Shown here: in pieces, positions 37,524 through 47,539 of the stretch
How the letters are laid out: each line of letters starts with the position of its first letter
Numbering within the stretch: the first letter of the stretch is position 1
Assembly: GCA_949317995.1 (NCBI GenBank)
Contig: OX439049.1
Location: 10,269,395-10,333,394 of the forward strand
Direction of reading: 5' to 3'
DNA: 64,000 nucleotides
Origin: Acholoe squamosa
Taxonomy: Eukaryota; Annelida; Polychaeta; Phyllodocida; Polynoidae
Notes under the pieces: model-generated
Databases searched by the model: none
What the model was told of the DNA's origin: nothing
What the model saw: only the letters and a program-made list of their open reading frames with translations
Made by a program: the position numbers and the translations under genes

Positions 37524-37625
37524 AGGAGGTCGTTTCACCACATTTAACTAGTAAATACGGAAATCAGCATTTGCAAACAAACGGATGTCCGTATTTGAAA
37601 ATCAGTATATGAATGCTACCTGCCC
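37524..37625. mobile_element. Half copy of the 42393-42655 fold-back MITE
   Basis: Begins aggaggtcgtttcaccacat and contains ggatgtccgtatttgaaaat and tacctgcccta, matching the left half of the complete element at 42393. Confidence 0.5.
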
Positions 37626-38029
37626 TAGATCCCTTCTATATTCAAAGTATTTTATAAATTTCATAATATGAAAGATTAATGTTGATATCAAGAGTTTCGA
37701 GTTGTACCATCAGACAGTTGTTGTAGCCTTTGCTAACACACACAAGTCATGAATTATCCATTGACTACTTATTTTATTCCACGATACCAATAGATAATCA
37801 ATAGAATATCAATAAATTCAAGTTAAAAAACAAAAATTGTTCCCCCTCCCTGGGACTCGAAGCCAGCCATAGTGTGTACAGGTACATACACCTCGGTGCC
37901 TGGCAGCGGACAGCGACAGCGCCCATCTCGGCTTGGCTTGATTTGAATGCGTCTCGCAGTTATGTTTGTGTACGATCGGTACATACACCTTGTCGCCCGG
38001 CAGTGGACAGCTACAGCCACACGGCGAAA

Positions 38030-38113
38030 AAAAGATGTGCCTGGACCGGGACTCGACCCACTTCCTTTGACGGCTGAGTGCAATGCGCTAACCACTAGAC
38101 CACCGCGTCTCCC
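38030..38113 (-). repeat. tRNA-derived SINE-like unit
   Basis: On the minus strand: A box tggtctagtggttagcgc (38102-38085) and B box gggtcgagtcc (38059-38049). Looks like a tRNA-related head of a SINE, not a full tRNA gene. Confidence 0.55.
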
Positions 38114-38335
38114 TCTACAACGCCCGGCCTGGCTTGCTTTGGTTTGAATGCGTCCCGCGATCGGTACACACACCTCGGTGCCTGGCTAGGCTTGCTTTGG
38201 TTTGAACGCGACAAAGCTGGGGGGGGCACAACCCAGACTGCCGGGAATTTTCACACTTTGAATGTATAGAAGTTATATGTGAGTACCCTCCGCGGGCTTT
38301 GTATCATATGAAGATCTGGTTCTAGCCTATCTCTT

Positions 38336-38875
38336 CTCGTCAGTCCCTGTGGCGCAATGCATAGGGAGTTGGACTAGGAATCTGAGACTGCAGGTTCAAG
38401 CCCTGTCCTGGCCATGAAATTTCGTGGGTTTTAACATGTAACATATGACATGTAGGGACATGTAAGGTGTGCAGGTTATCCATGGATAACAGCACCGGGT
38501 GCCTGTTATCCTTGGATAACCACACACCTTACAAAAGTCATGATGCAGGCATCATGGTGTGCAATATTGAACAATTATACCACGATTTCTGGGTTACACA
38601 GTGCTTTTTGGTGGCTATTCCCATTCACATATCTGTCGATATTGCACACCCTATAGGCTCTAACATCAATTTTGGAAGGCGTGCGGTTATCCATGGAAGG
38701 CGTGTGGTTATCCAGGATAACCGCACGCCTCTCATGTCCTTCCATGTCATATGTTACATGTTAAAACCCATGATAGTCTTGACCAGGGCAGGGCTCAAAC
38801 CTGCAGCCTAGGATCCCTAGTCCAACTCCCTATGCAGTGCGCCACAGGGACTGACGACAAATGCTCGGTTCGAAC
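38336..38875. repeat. Inverted pair of second-type tRNA-like units with hairpin centre
   Basis: On the + strand cagtccctgtggcgcaatgc with A-box-like and B-box-like (ggttcaagccc) parts at 38341-38405; its inverted copy is at about 38775-38862 (gggctcaaacc ... gcgccacagggactg). Between them are ttatccatggataac hairpins and atgttacatgttaaaacc modules. A third copy begins at 40325. Confidence 0.55.
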
Positions 38876-39061
38876 CAGGTCTTGCTATGATAAAAAGCCG
38901 TGTGCGCTGTCGCTGTCTGCTGCCGGGCGAGGAGGTGTATGTACACTATTTTTCGCCGTGTGCCGCTGCCAAGCCGTGTATTATACACAAACATAACAGC
39001 GAAAGGCATCTTTTTTCGCCGTGTGCGCTGTCGCTGTCCTCTGCCGGGCGCAGAAGGAGGA

Positions 39062-39145
39062 GACGCGGTGGTCTAGCGGTTAGCGCCTTGCGCTCAGCTG
39101 TGAGAGGTCCGTGGATCGCGTCCCAGTCTGGGTGCATGTTTTTTT
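39062..39145 (+). repeat. tRNA-derived SINE-like unit
   Basis: A box tggtctagcggttagcgcc (39069-39087) and B-box-like ggatcgcgtccc (39113-39124). Confidence 0.55.
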
Positions 39146-40124
39146 CGCCTCGTGCGCTGTCGCTGTCTGCTGCCGGGCGAGGAGGTGTATTATACACAAA
39201 AATAACCACGAGAAGCTTCTTTTTTCGCCGTGTGTGCTGTCGCTGTCCGCTGCCGGGTGACGAGGTGTATTCTACACAAACATAACCGCGAGACGCATTC
39301 AAAGCTTTAGCCGTGTGCCGCTGCCAAGCCTAGCCGAGACTGGGGCTGTCGCTGTCCGCTGCCGGGTGCCGAGGTGTATGTACCTGTGTACACACAATGG
39401 CTGGCATCGAGTCCCGGGGAGGGGGAATAATTTTTGTTTTCAACTTGAATTTATTGGTATAGTATTAATTATTTATTGGTTTCGTGGTATAAAATAAGTA
39501 GTCAATGGATAACTCATGACTCTTGTGGGTTAGCAAAGGCTAATAACATCCTTCAATGAGTTATCCATTGGTTATTTGTTCAGTAATCAATGGATAATTC
39601 ATAACTCGTGTGTGTTAGTGAAGGATAATGACACGAGGCCGTAGGCCGAGTGTCATTAGCCTTTGCTAACACACACAAGTCATGAATTATCCATTGACTA
39701 CTTATTTTATACCACGAAACCAATAAATAATCAATAGAATACCAATAAATTCAAGTTGAAAACAAAAATTATTCCCCCTCCCCGGGACACAATGCCAGCC
39801 ATTGTGTGTACACGATCGATACATACACCTCGGCGCCCGGCAGCGGACAGCGACAGCCCCGGTCTCGGCTTGGCTTGCTTTGAATGCGTCTCGCGGTTAT
39901 GTTTGTGTATAATACACCTCCTCGCCCGGCAGCGGACAGCGACAGTGCACACGGCGAAAAATAGTGTTTGTACACAATCGGTACATACAGTGATACACCT
40001 CGTCACCCGGCAGCGGACAGCGACAGCGCACACGGCGAGAAAAATATGCTTCTCGTGGTTATGTTTGTGTATAATACACCTCCTCGCCCGGCAGCGGACA
40101 GCGACAGCGCACACGGCGAAAAAA

Positions 40125-40205
40125 GATGCGCCTGAACTGGGGCTCGATCGGCGGACCTCTCACGGCTGAGCGCAATGCGCTAACCGCTAGGCCACAGCGT
40201 CTACT
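40125..40205 (-). repeat. tRNA-derived SINE-like unit
   Basis: Minus strand: tggcctagcggttagcgc followed by a B-box-like gatcgagcccc. Copy of the 39062 unit in the opposite orientation. Confidence 0.55.
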
Positions 40206-40321
40206 ACCCTCTCGGCTTGGCTATGTTTGAATGGGTCCCGCGGTTATGGTAGCGGTCAGCCCGCAGTCGTCACCTGCCCGGCCTTTGTATCATATCCAGA
40301 CGTGGTTCGAACCGAGCGTTT

Positions 40322-40700
40322 CTCGTCAGTCCCTGTGGCGCACTGCATAGGGGGTTGGACTAGGGATCTTAGGCTGCAGGTTCGAGCCCTGCCCTGGTAA
40401 AGTCTATCATGGGTTTTAACATGTAACATATGACATGTAAGGACATGAGAGGCATGCAGGTTATCCATGGATAACCACACTGGGTGCGGGTTATCCATGG
40501 ATAACCGCACGCCTTACAAAATTGATGTTACAGCCTACAGGGTGTGCAATATCGACAGATATGTGGATGGGAATAGCCACCAAAAAGCACTGAGTAACCA
40601 AGAAATCGTGGTATAACGACAGGTATGTGCATGGGAATATCCAGGAAAAGCACTCAGAATCCCAGAAATTGTGAAATAATTCCAAATGAACAAGGGCAGT
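40322..40700. repeat. Third copy of the second-type tRNA-like unit plus hairpins
   Basis: cagtccctgtggcgcactgc, ggttcgagccc, then ttatccatggataac hairpins and gcaatatcgacagatatg, in the same order as 38341-38640 and 13262-13500. Confidence 0.55.
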
Positions 40701-41926
40701 CTCTGGTGACCCATGTTTTAAACTCAATATATTTTTTTACTTTACTTTTGCAGTGGATAGGCACAGGCACGTCTTAGGGTAAATGAATATATTTTGCTAG
40801 GAAACGTGTGCACTATCGCAGAATAAAGACACTTTATTCTGTGGCACTATCTAAGCTTTGTTCTACAGCGAGATTCTCAAAGTGTTTATGGATAACCAGT
40901 CTTTATCTTAGAGATTATCAGCTATGAGTAAACTTTAACCATCTGATAAATCTTATTTGATTAGACATAACCGATTATTCCATGTTGGAAAGTTAAAGCA
41001 TAGAGGAGGCCTTTTTCACCTAGGAAATGAAAAAAAAAACTTTAATTATTCCTCACGGCCCTGTTCTGCACTGTGGTCTATCCTTATGGTTGCTTTTATT
41101 TTCTTAATCTTTATCAGAAGTTAGATTCAATCCTTTTTTTAAATTCTTTTCTCTCTAGTACTATGAAAAGGGAGAGGACTCTTAGGGCTGACAGCTTTGT
41201 TTTTTTTTTGTGTGTGTGTTTTTTCAAATCTATAGAGTCTCCACCAGTTGCAAATCTCGGGCCTTATCTCTTGGATTCACGCAGCCCACACTCAGGTTCC
41301 ATACCATTTTCCTTCTTTGTGATATTAACCAATTCATTTCTGCATATATTTTGATTTAGAACGAATGTTTTTAGTTCATCTTTATCAGAGGATGTATCTT
41401 TTTACTGAGTTATTTAAGTGTAAAGTAAACATCATAAGGAGGGAGAATTGGACGGAACTTGACTGTGGGCTGCATGAATCCACGAGATAACGCCTGAGAT
41501 TTGCAACTGGTGGAGACTGCAATAGAACTAGGAGCAGGTATTTATGGTTTATCCTTTCTTAGGACATTATCTATAGGTTTAATGGGCTAATTTCTTCTAT
41601 TTTTCAAATTCCTGCAGGGTTACTATAAGTATCAAAAATTATTTTTCTCATATCCCTTCCTTGTATAAACAACCATCCATTATTAGACAGGACAACGTAT
41701 GGCTGGAATATGTCACTGTATACGTATGTTCCACTCTTACGCCATTCTTATTATTGAAAGCCAACTGCATTCCCTGGACCATAAGCTTTGGTCTGACACA
41801 AAACTTGACTACTTTTGTTCATTCTTTAGTGCATTTTTCTCAGAAAATGAATTAAGAAAAGAAAATTCAAAAAATCTCAAATTACGATTTTTCTGATGAG
41901 GGCTGTGATGAGAATCAAGTTTTGTA

Positions 41927-41957
<31 letters not shown>
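41927..41957. repeat. (TTG)n microsatellite
   Basis: About ten TTG triplets just upstream of the polypyrimidine tract of the 41995 exon. Confidence 0.9.
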
Positions 41958-41994
41958 TCACTGTTGCTTAACTCTCTCTTTCTCTCTACTTCAG

Positions 41995-42191
41995 CTGACT
42001 TACATGATGATAACACTGGTTGTTATCTACTTTCTAACCATTGCCCCAGGCAAGATAATAGACTCTATGAGAGATTTATTTCTCATTGGCATTCCTGGTG
42101 TCTACTACATAAAGAAAGTGGCTGGTTCACTTGACCTGGTGAGAGCTATCAACAGCTGGACCAATGTGATAGTTTGCACTATCATCTCAAG
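41995..42191 (+). CDS. Isolated exon resembling TM6-TM7 of a rhodopsin-like GPCR
   Basis: Bounded by a pyrimidine tract with tacttcag and by AG/GTGAGT; it opens in phase 0 and ends in phase 2 (65 codons plus 2 bases). The peptide starts LTYMMITLVVIYFLTIAPGK, a hydrophobic helix with a proline where TM6 has one, then a short loop, then AINSWTNVIVCTIISR, which recalls the NSxxN...Y region of TM7. The usual NPxxY is not present. No TM1-TM5 exons are recognised in the window, so this may be the 3' part of a gene with very long introns or a relic. Receptor class cannot be named. Confidence 0.45.
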
Positions 42192-42392
42192 GTGAGTTTT
42201 AGTTTGGAAATTTTTATTTGGCAAAAAATTGATACACATATCCTTTTCATCGAAGAAGCCAATATTATGTTAACAAAAACAAAGCACATATTTTGTAAAA
42301 CAGAGGCGTGACTTATTGACTCTGTAATCTAAACATGATTGCATACAATATATGTGGTAATAATCAAATTAGACTTATTAATTAACTTGTCA

Positions 42393-42655
42393 GGAGGCCA
42401 TTTCACCGCATTTATTACAATAAATGCGGACATCCGTATATTAAATACGGACGTCCGTGTTTCACATTTATGCCCATATCTGAAAACCTACTGCCCCTAC
42501 CCCCCTCCGCATTTGAAATATGCTTCATATTGCAAATGTGGAGGGGGGTAGGGGCAGTAGGTATTCAAATATTGACATAAACTTGAAATACGGACGTCCG
42601 TATTTAATATACGGACGTCCGCATTTATTGTAATAAATGCGGTGAAATGGCCTCC
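42393..42655. mobile_element. Fold-back MITE, near-perfect palindrome
   Basis: The termini ggaggccatttcaccgcatt and their complement are followed by aataaatgcgg and ggacgtccgtattt modules in mirror order. The centre is a G/C-rich inverted pair around cctactgcccctacccccct. Over 260 bp it folds back on itself almost completely. Confidence 0.75.
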
Positions 42656-44870
42656 AGGTAACAGGTTATTTGACATCAACTATATTCATACAATCTTCAA
42701 TCATTTTCGGCGGAAGAACTTTAAGGCATAGTAGCAACAGTGATGAGATAGAACAGAACATAGTAATCAATTTTGCTAGCACATTAACATATCTCTCATA
42801 AATAGCATTGCTGTTCATCATATAGCATACGGGTGTGATCCAAGTTACGCAGTAGTTGGGATTTGGATAGACTCAGGTGGGTACTGAGCTATTTTAATAC
42901 AGTTATCCATCTTTGAATGGATAGGTATAATTTTCAAAGGTATTCTTATGTGATGTAAAATATTACTACAAAATAATATAGCTTCTCATACAAATTATTT
43001 TCTTAACTTCTGGTATTTCTTCTGATCCTATTATCTATGATTTCTGATAAATGATGCAATTAGAGTACAATCTGTCTTTATTCCAGTTGGAGAGCAAATA
43101 CACATTACTGGTCATAACTATTGACAGAATAATGGTAGTAGAAACACAGGGTGAAAATAAAGGATGATCAACATATGCCTTTTTCTTTCTTTAAGTGCTT
43201 AAAAGCAAGATATTTTAGCACTTTATGCCAGGGAGGTAGAGATTACCATAAAGTATCTTCAATCAAAAGTTAATAGTGTATCTATGCTTGTAAAATTCCC
43301 CTTGGTAGTATTGTTTTAGGTGCCTTTTTGGTAGGGATTTTATACCTTCTAAAGTTGTATATGTGATAGGGTTATCTGTGTGATAGGATGTCTGATAGAA
43401 AAGTGTTTATACTTGAACACCTAAGTAACCAAACATATTCAAGCTCTAAACATAAACACATAACTGGCATGTTTACCACTATTAGTGTAGATTTTGTCAA
43501 ACAGTTAAAGGTGCCTGTTGGTGTCAAAAGTCCAGAGCCAATCTTCAGTTGATAATGTGTCCTTTATTTTAAACACAGTATAGAATGGTCAATATGGGCC
43601 AGCCAAAGCACATCCTAACCAGGGACAAGCAGGAGTCTAACGGCATAGTCAGGTACTAGGTACCCAGATGGGTAAATGCTGGTAAATGTCAGGGAAGCCA
43701 GCTGGGGCCCACATGGGCTAGCCCAGTACACTATATGATCCGAAGGTCAATGGATCTAGTCCAAGCAGTGACGGCTACTCTTCCCATCCTCTCATTTCAT
43801 TACCAATGTTCCTAAATATCTCTTTCGATCCCATTATATTTGAAAATAAAAGAAATGAAAACACCAAAACATGAAAAATCATTTTGTTCCATTCCTTATA
43901 AAGTGGGCAAGGGTGGCCTTTGGTTTGTTAGTCTCACAGGTGCCGGCATCAGTATTGTACAGTAATGCCAATAATTATTGTAAGGTGTCTCGCTACGCAA
44001 TGTGTTAAGAAATGGACTATAGATGTATAATGAGGTTAAAGAGAAATGTGAAAATTCTGTCACCAGCGCAACAGTCAAAGAACTGACATCTTAATATCTC
44101 TTCGCAACATTTGCTCTAAAAATGTGAATTCCATCTGACAACTTGTTGCCTGGCATGAGCTTATTTGTTTCATTATAACATCTTTGTCATACTTTGATAC
44201 TAATCGTGTAATGACCAGTGCATTGCACTATTGGCCAATGCATGGCATTGGAAATCAATCATGTGTCTTTCACCAGTCTTATTACTTTTTTGTTTTTAAA
44301 CTTTGCTACTGCTTATGAAACTGGAGTTTATACCTTTTGAATTCAACACTCAATGTAAGTTCATTTTAATGACAAATAAACAAGTTTAAGCATAATTATA
44401 TTCATTGACTCATGGTTTATAAGAGTTTATCAGAAATAAGCCTAGATCTACTTTGATTTCAATATGATTGAAGTAGTCACTTTTCAGGAGGCTACTTTAA
44501 CTTTCCCCGTAGAAATAAAATGTTTATAACTAACAAATTCTATTGTAACAAATCAGCCCCATCCATTTCTATGGTGAATCTTTTTCCTTTCCATTACATT
44601 TCAACTGGCCTAAAATTGTCTACAACAAATTTGTAGGCTTGTACAATAGTTTATCTTGCCCTGCAATGAATTTGATAGGGTTTTTGTTTGGGCTTTCCAC
44701 CCGCCATCCTAGAATAGGTGTGGGGGCACTTGTTTATTGAATACTGTAGTACTGGTATTATTGATTGTAATAAGATGTAAAATAACTTTTGCGATAGGCT
44801 CGGTTCACATATTCTAAAAGATTACATGATACCAGATGTAGAATATAGAGGGAAGAAGCAATTCATTTGA
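42656..44870. other. Region between the GPCR-like exon and gene 5, no supported gene
   Basis: AT-rich sequence in which I see no exon, repeat array or RNA gene that can be supported. Confidence 0.5.
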
Positions 44871-44874
44871 GTTT

Positions 44875-45015
44875 ATATACATTTTTCCTTCATTTTATTG
44901 TTCGAAATTCTGATAATTTGTATAGTTTTCTGTAGTGAATGGCTTCAAGGGTCAGCTTCCCCTTGATGATATGGATTACATTCTGCTGGCACCCACCTGT
45001 GTGGTAATGAAAGTA
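44875..45015 (-). other. Gene 5 3' exon (divergent type)
   Basis: The acceptor cttttag precedes 45015 (minus) and AATAAA is at 44899-44894. It aligns with the gene 4 3' exon (tttcattaccaca, ggtgggtgccagca, attatcagaattt). The family frame is open (YFHYHTGGCQQNVIHIIKGK onward) but out of register with exon 2 by one base, as in gene 4. Confidence 0.65.
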
Positions 45016-45432
45016 CTAAAAGTGAAAAAAGAATGTTGCATAATCAACTAAGGGAATAATATCAAAAACTTTGTAACAAATTATTACCTGTTTTGTTCAC
45101 AGATAAAGTAGGTTTTTACATGTAGCTGTAGAGAGAGAAATGTTTCTTTCTTAAAGTTTAAGATGGTGAAAAAAAAACAGTTCCACATCGGACAAATTTA
45201 TTTTACAAACATTTTTTTGTCAAATATTACAAATAGTCTTTTTTTGCCAGGTGGGCAGATAAAATAACTGTTACTGTTACTGATATTTATCACCCTCACA
45301 ATTCCACACACATTATCTGGAGAAGTATAAATGGGTTATATAATATTTGGTAGCTAACAGTTTAACCAAACACATTAGGGAATACATTCAAGTGGATATA
45401 GTCCTTTCATGACTTGATTATGACCACTTACC

Positions 45433-47384
45433 TTAGTGACCAAAGCCATATCCATAGCCACCATGGCCATATCCTCCATGACCGTAGTTGTGGCCATCAC
45501 GACCATAGTTTACACCACCATGACCATATCCACCATATCCTCCATGTCCATATCCACCGTACCCATGTCCATGACCATAGGAATATCTGTCATGGCCAGT
45601 AACACCAAGAGGAGTGCCGGGGACACCATCTCTGCGGGCAGTTCCACTTCCACTTCCTACCCAGTTGGCAATGCCATTGACACCGAGCTGACGTTGGGCA
45701 TTGTTCCTGTTCACACTTGACTCATAGCCACTACATGGGAAAAAATTTCAATCAATGTGACCACTCTTTGGACTTCAAAAGCCCTTTAACTAAAACAACA
45801 GGCTCAAATCGCTATACACTCAGTCCCAGTGGGCAAACAACATTGGATCAACCACATCATCAAAGGGAGGCAGAGAGAATGTTTGCAACCACACTGCAAA
45901 AATGGTGTTTAGATCCTAAACACAATTCTAAACATATTCTTGCAACGTTTTTGTAATCACATTAATTTCCTAAACATGTTTAGCCAAACAATGTGCTTAA
46001 CTCAAGTGTTAGGAAATGTAGGTGTTTAGGTTAAAACTTTTGTGTTTAGATATATGAATTTTTGTGTTTAGGTATTTATGAATTTTTGTGTTTAGATGTT
46101 TAAATGATTTGATGGAGAGTTAAGGTTTGCAGACATGTATGCATTAAAAAAACAGAGATATATTTTGGTGTTTTTTTTCTCATTTACTGGGGGGGGGCAT
46201 CAGCAGGTATTTACTTGTCCAAGTCTCCAAACATGTCAGCCACAGCTATAAATGTGTACATGTATTACACACTGCATCAGAATGAGAGACTTGACAAAGT
46301 ACAACAGCTTGGCTGGCTGGCTGGCTCGAATTTTATCTCACCTCGTGCCTTCCTTGCGGCCGACACTCAAGGGTGAGAGGTCCCGCGGGTTGTATCCACA
46401 CCGAAGTGAGATTACCCTTGTGGCGTTGCTTGCCCGGACCCTAGTCTAATGGGGAGGGGGGATGATGGTGACCGCATCTATGGGAAGATAGAAAGCACGC
46501 CCCTACACTTTTACCGAGGCAATGGTTTTTTAACATCCGTCACTACATAGGCATAGTGAGAGATGGACAGGCCTATTTTAAGTCATTTGTCTGCCATGAT
46601 CGCCGAGAGACTTTCCAGCACCGCCTAGCCAGAGCAGGGAGGAACTCAACCGACACCTTACGGCGACGTTTGGAACCACCACTGTGCCCCGGCAGAAAGG
46701 ACATTGCCTTATATATTCCATAATAACATCAAATAGGTGTCAGTCATGGAGTTTATTGATTATTTTATGATAATGATGGTGGCATGAGGTGAATCTAGTC
46801 AATTTTCTATTGCCCTTTCAATTCACATGATATTCTATGAAATGAAACCATGATAAACATGGGATTTGGGGACATTTGTCACAACAATTGATTATAACTG
46901 TGTGCAGATAGTCCAGTCAAAGGTAGTGCTGCTACCTGGTGTGGATTCAACATCCAAGTATCTAAACATATTGATGTTTAAATCTAAACACCTATTATTC
47001 AACTGTCTCAACTCTAAACATCTAAACATGTTTAGCATAAATGTTTATGTAGTTAGAATAAAAGTGTTCATTTCCTAAATGTGTAGTCGATGAGACACCT
47101 AACTGACCTATATGTTTAGGTTTAAAATGTGTTTAGACCTAAAGATGTTTAAAATCTAAACACCATTTTTGCAATGCATTTCTATAAACAGCATTTTTGT
47201 ATGCTGTAAGAAAAAAAACATAGAGCAATGTGTATTTATCAATGTGTATTTCTTAGATTTCAGAATATGCATGCCATATTAGTAAGTGTACTTACTTGTG
47301 AGGAGCAGCACGGGCATAGCCACCATATCCAGAGGCCTCTGTCAGGCAGAAGGCCACAGCAGCAAGAAGGATGATGCGGATCAT
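45433..47384 (-). CDS. Gene 5: secreted Gly/Tyr/His-rich protein, 128 aa
   Basis: Coding exons are 47384-47296 and 45730-45433 (minus), joined in phase 2 across a 1.57-kb intron that holds a transposon-like insertion. The signal peptide and conserved domain (VNGIANWVGSGSG, TARRDGVPGTPLG) match genes 1-4. The tail includes GGVNYGRDGHNYGHGG, present in all minus-strand members and absent from the plus-strand ones, and ends GYGYGFGH. TAA at 45435-45433 is one base before a GTAAGT donor. Confidence 0.87.
45895..47174. mobile_element. Transposon-like insertion in gene 5 intron 1
   Basis: The ends tgcaaaaatggtgtttaga (45895) and the complement of tctaaacaccatttttgca (ending 47174) are inverted repeats of about 19 bp. 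Both subterminal regions are dense in ctaaacat / atgtttag words (about 45905-46110 and 46960-47165). The interior (46270-46700) has no intact ORF. Probably a non-autonomous DNA transposon; the superfamily is unclear. A fragment with gtgtttaggttctaaacatg lies at 48826-48845. Confidence 0.6.
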
Positions 47385-47408
47385 GTTGTATGTCTGTGAG
47401 GTGTGTTC

Positions 47409-47531
47409 AGAGAATGAGGAGTCTGTGGTCCTCACCTCCTTTTATATCATTCTGCCTGCATGTATAGCAAGTAGACAGATGCATACAGTTGAGACTTATT
47501 ACATACCTACATCACATCCTGTGGCAAAGGT
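47409..47531 (-). promoter_or_regulatory. Gene 5 promoter
   Basis: TATAAAA on the minus strand at 47446-47440. The initiator is TCATTCT with A at 47415, 31 bp away; it has TCATT where genes 1-4 have TCAGT. The DR1-like motif (TGGCAAAGGT on +) is at 47522-47531, 85 bp from the TATA box. The upstream 200 bp mirror the gene 4 promoter. Confidence 0.72.
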
Positions 47532-47539
47532 CTCTACTT

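Larger units (their letters stand above)
37730..40700. repeat. Composite repeat mosaic with SINE-like units and a fold-back
   Basis: Repeated modules include cccggcagcggacagcgaca (at least six copies, both strands), tgtatgtacctgtgtacac-like ends, acataaccgcgagacgc, and gtcatgaattatccattgac. About 39300-39560 and 39610-39880 form a large inverted repeat centred near 39590. Module agcctttgctaacacacaca also starts the segment at 37730. Many short ORFs here are by-products of the repeats. Confidence 0.65.

Noticed and set aside
39062-39145. Possible tRNA gene
   Set aside because: A and B boxes are present, but the acceptor, anticodon and T arms do not form a full cloverleaf and copies occur in repeat context; called SINE-like instead.
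38887-40169. Several Arg/Cys/Ser-rich ORFs of 80-137 codons
   Set aside because: Generated by GC-rich repeat modules present on both strands; no domain and mutual overlap.
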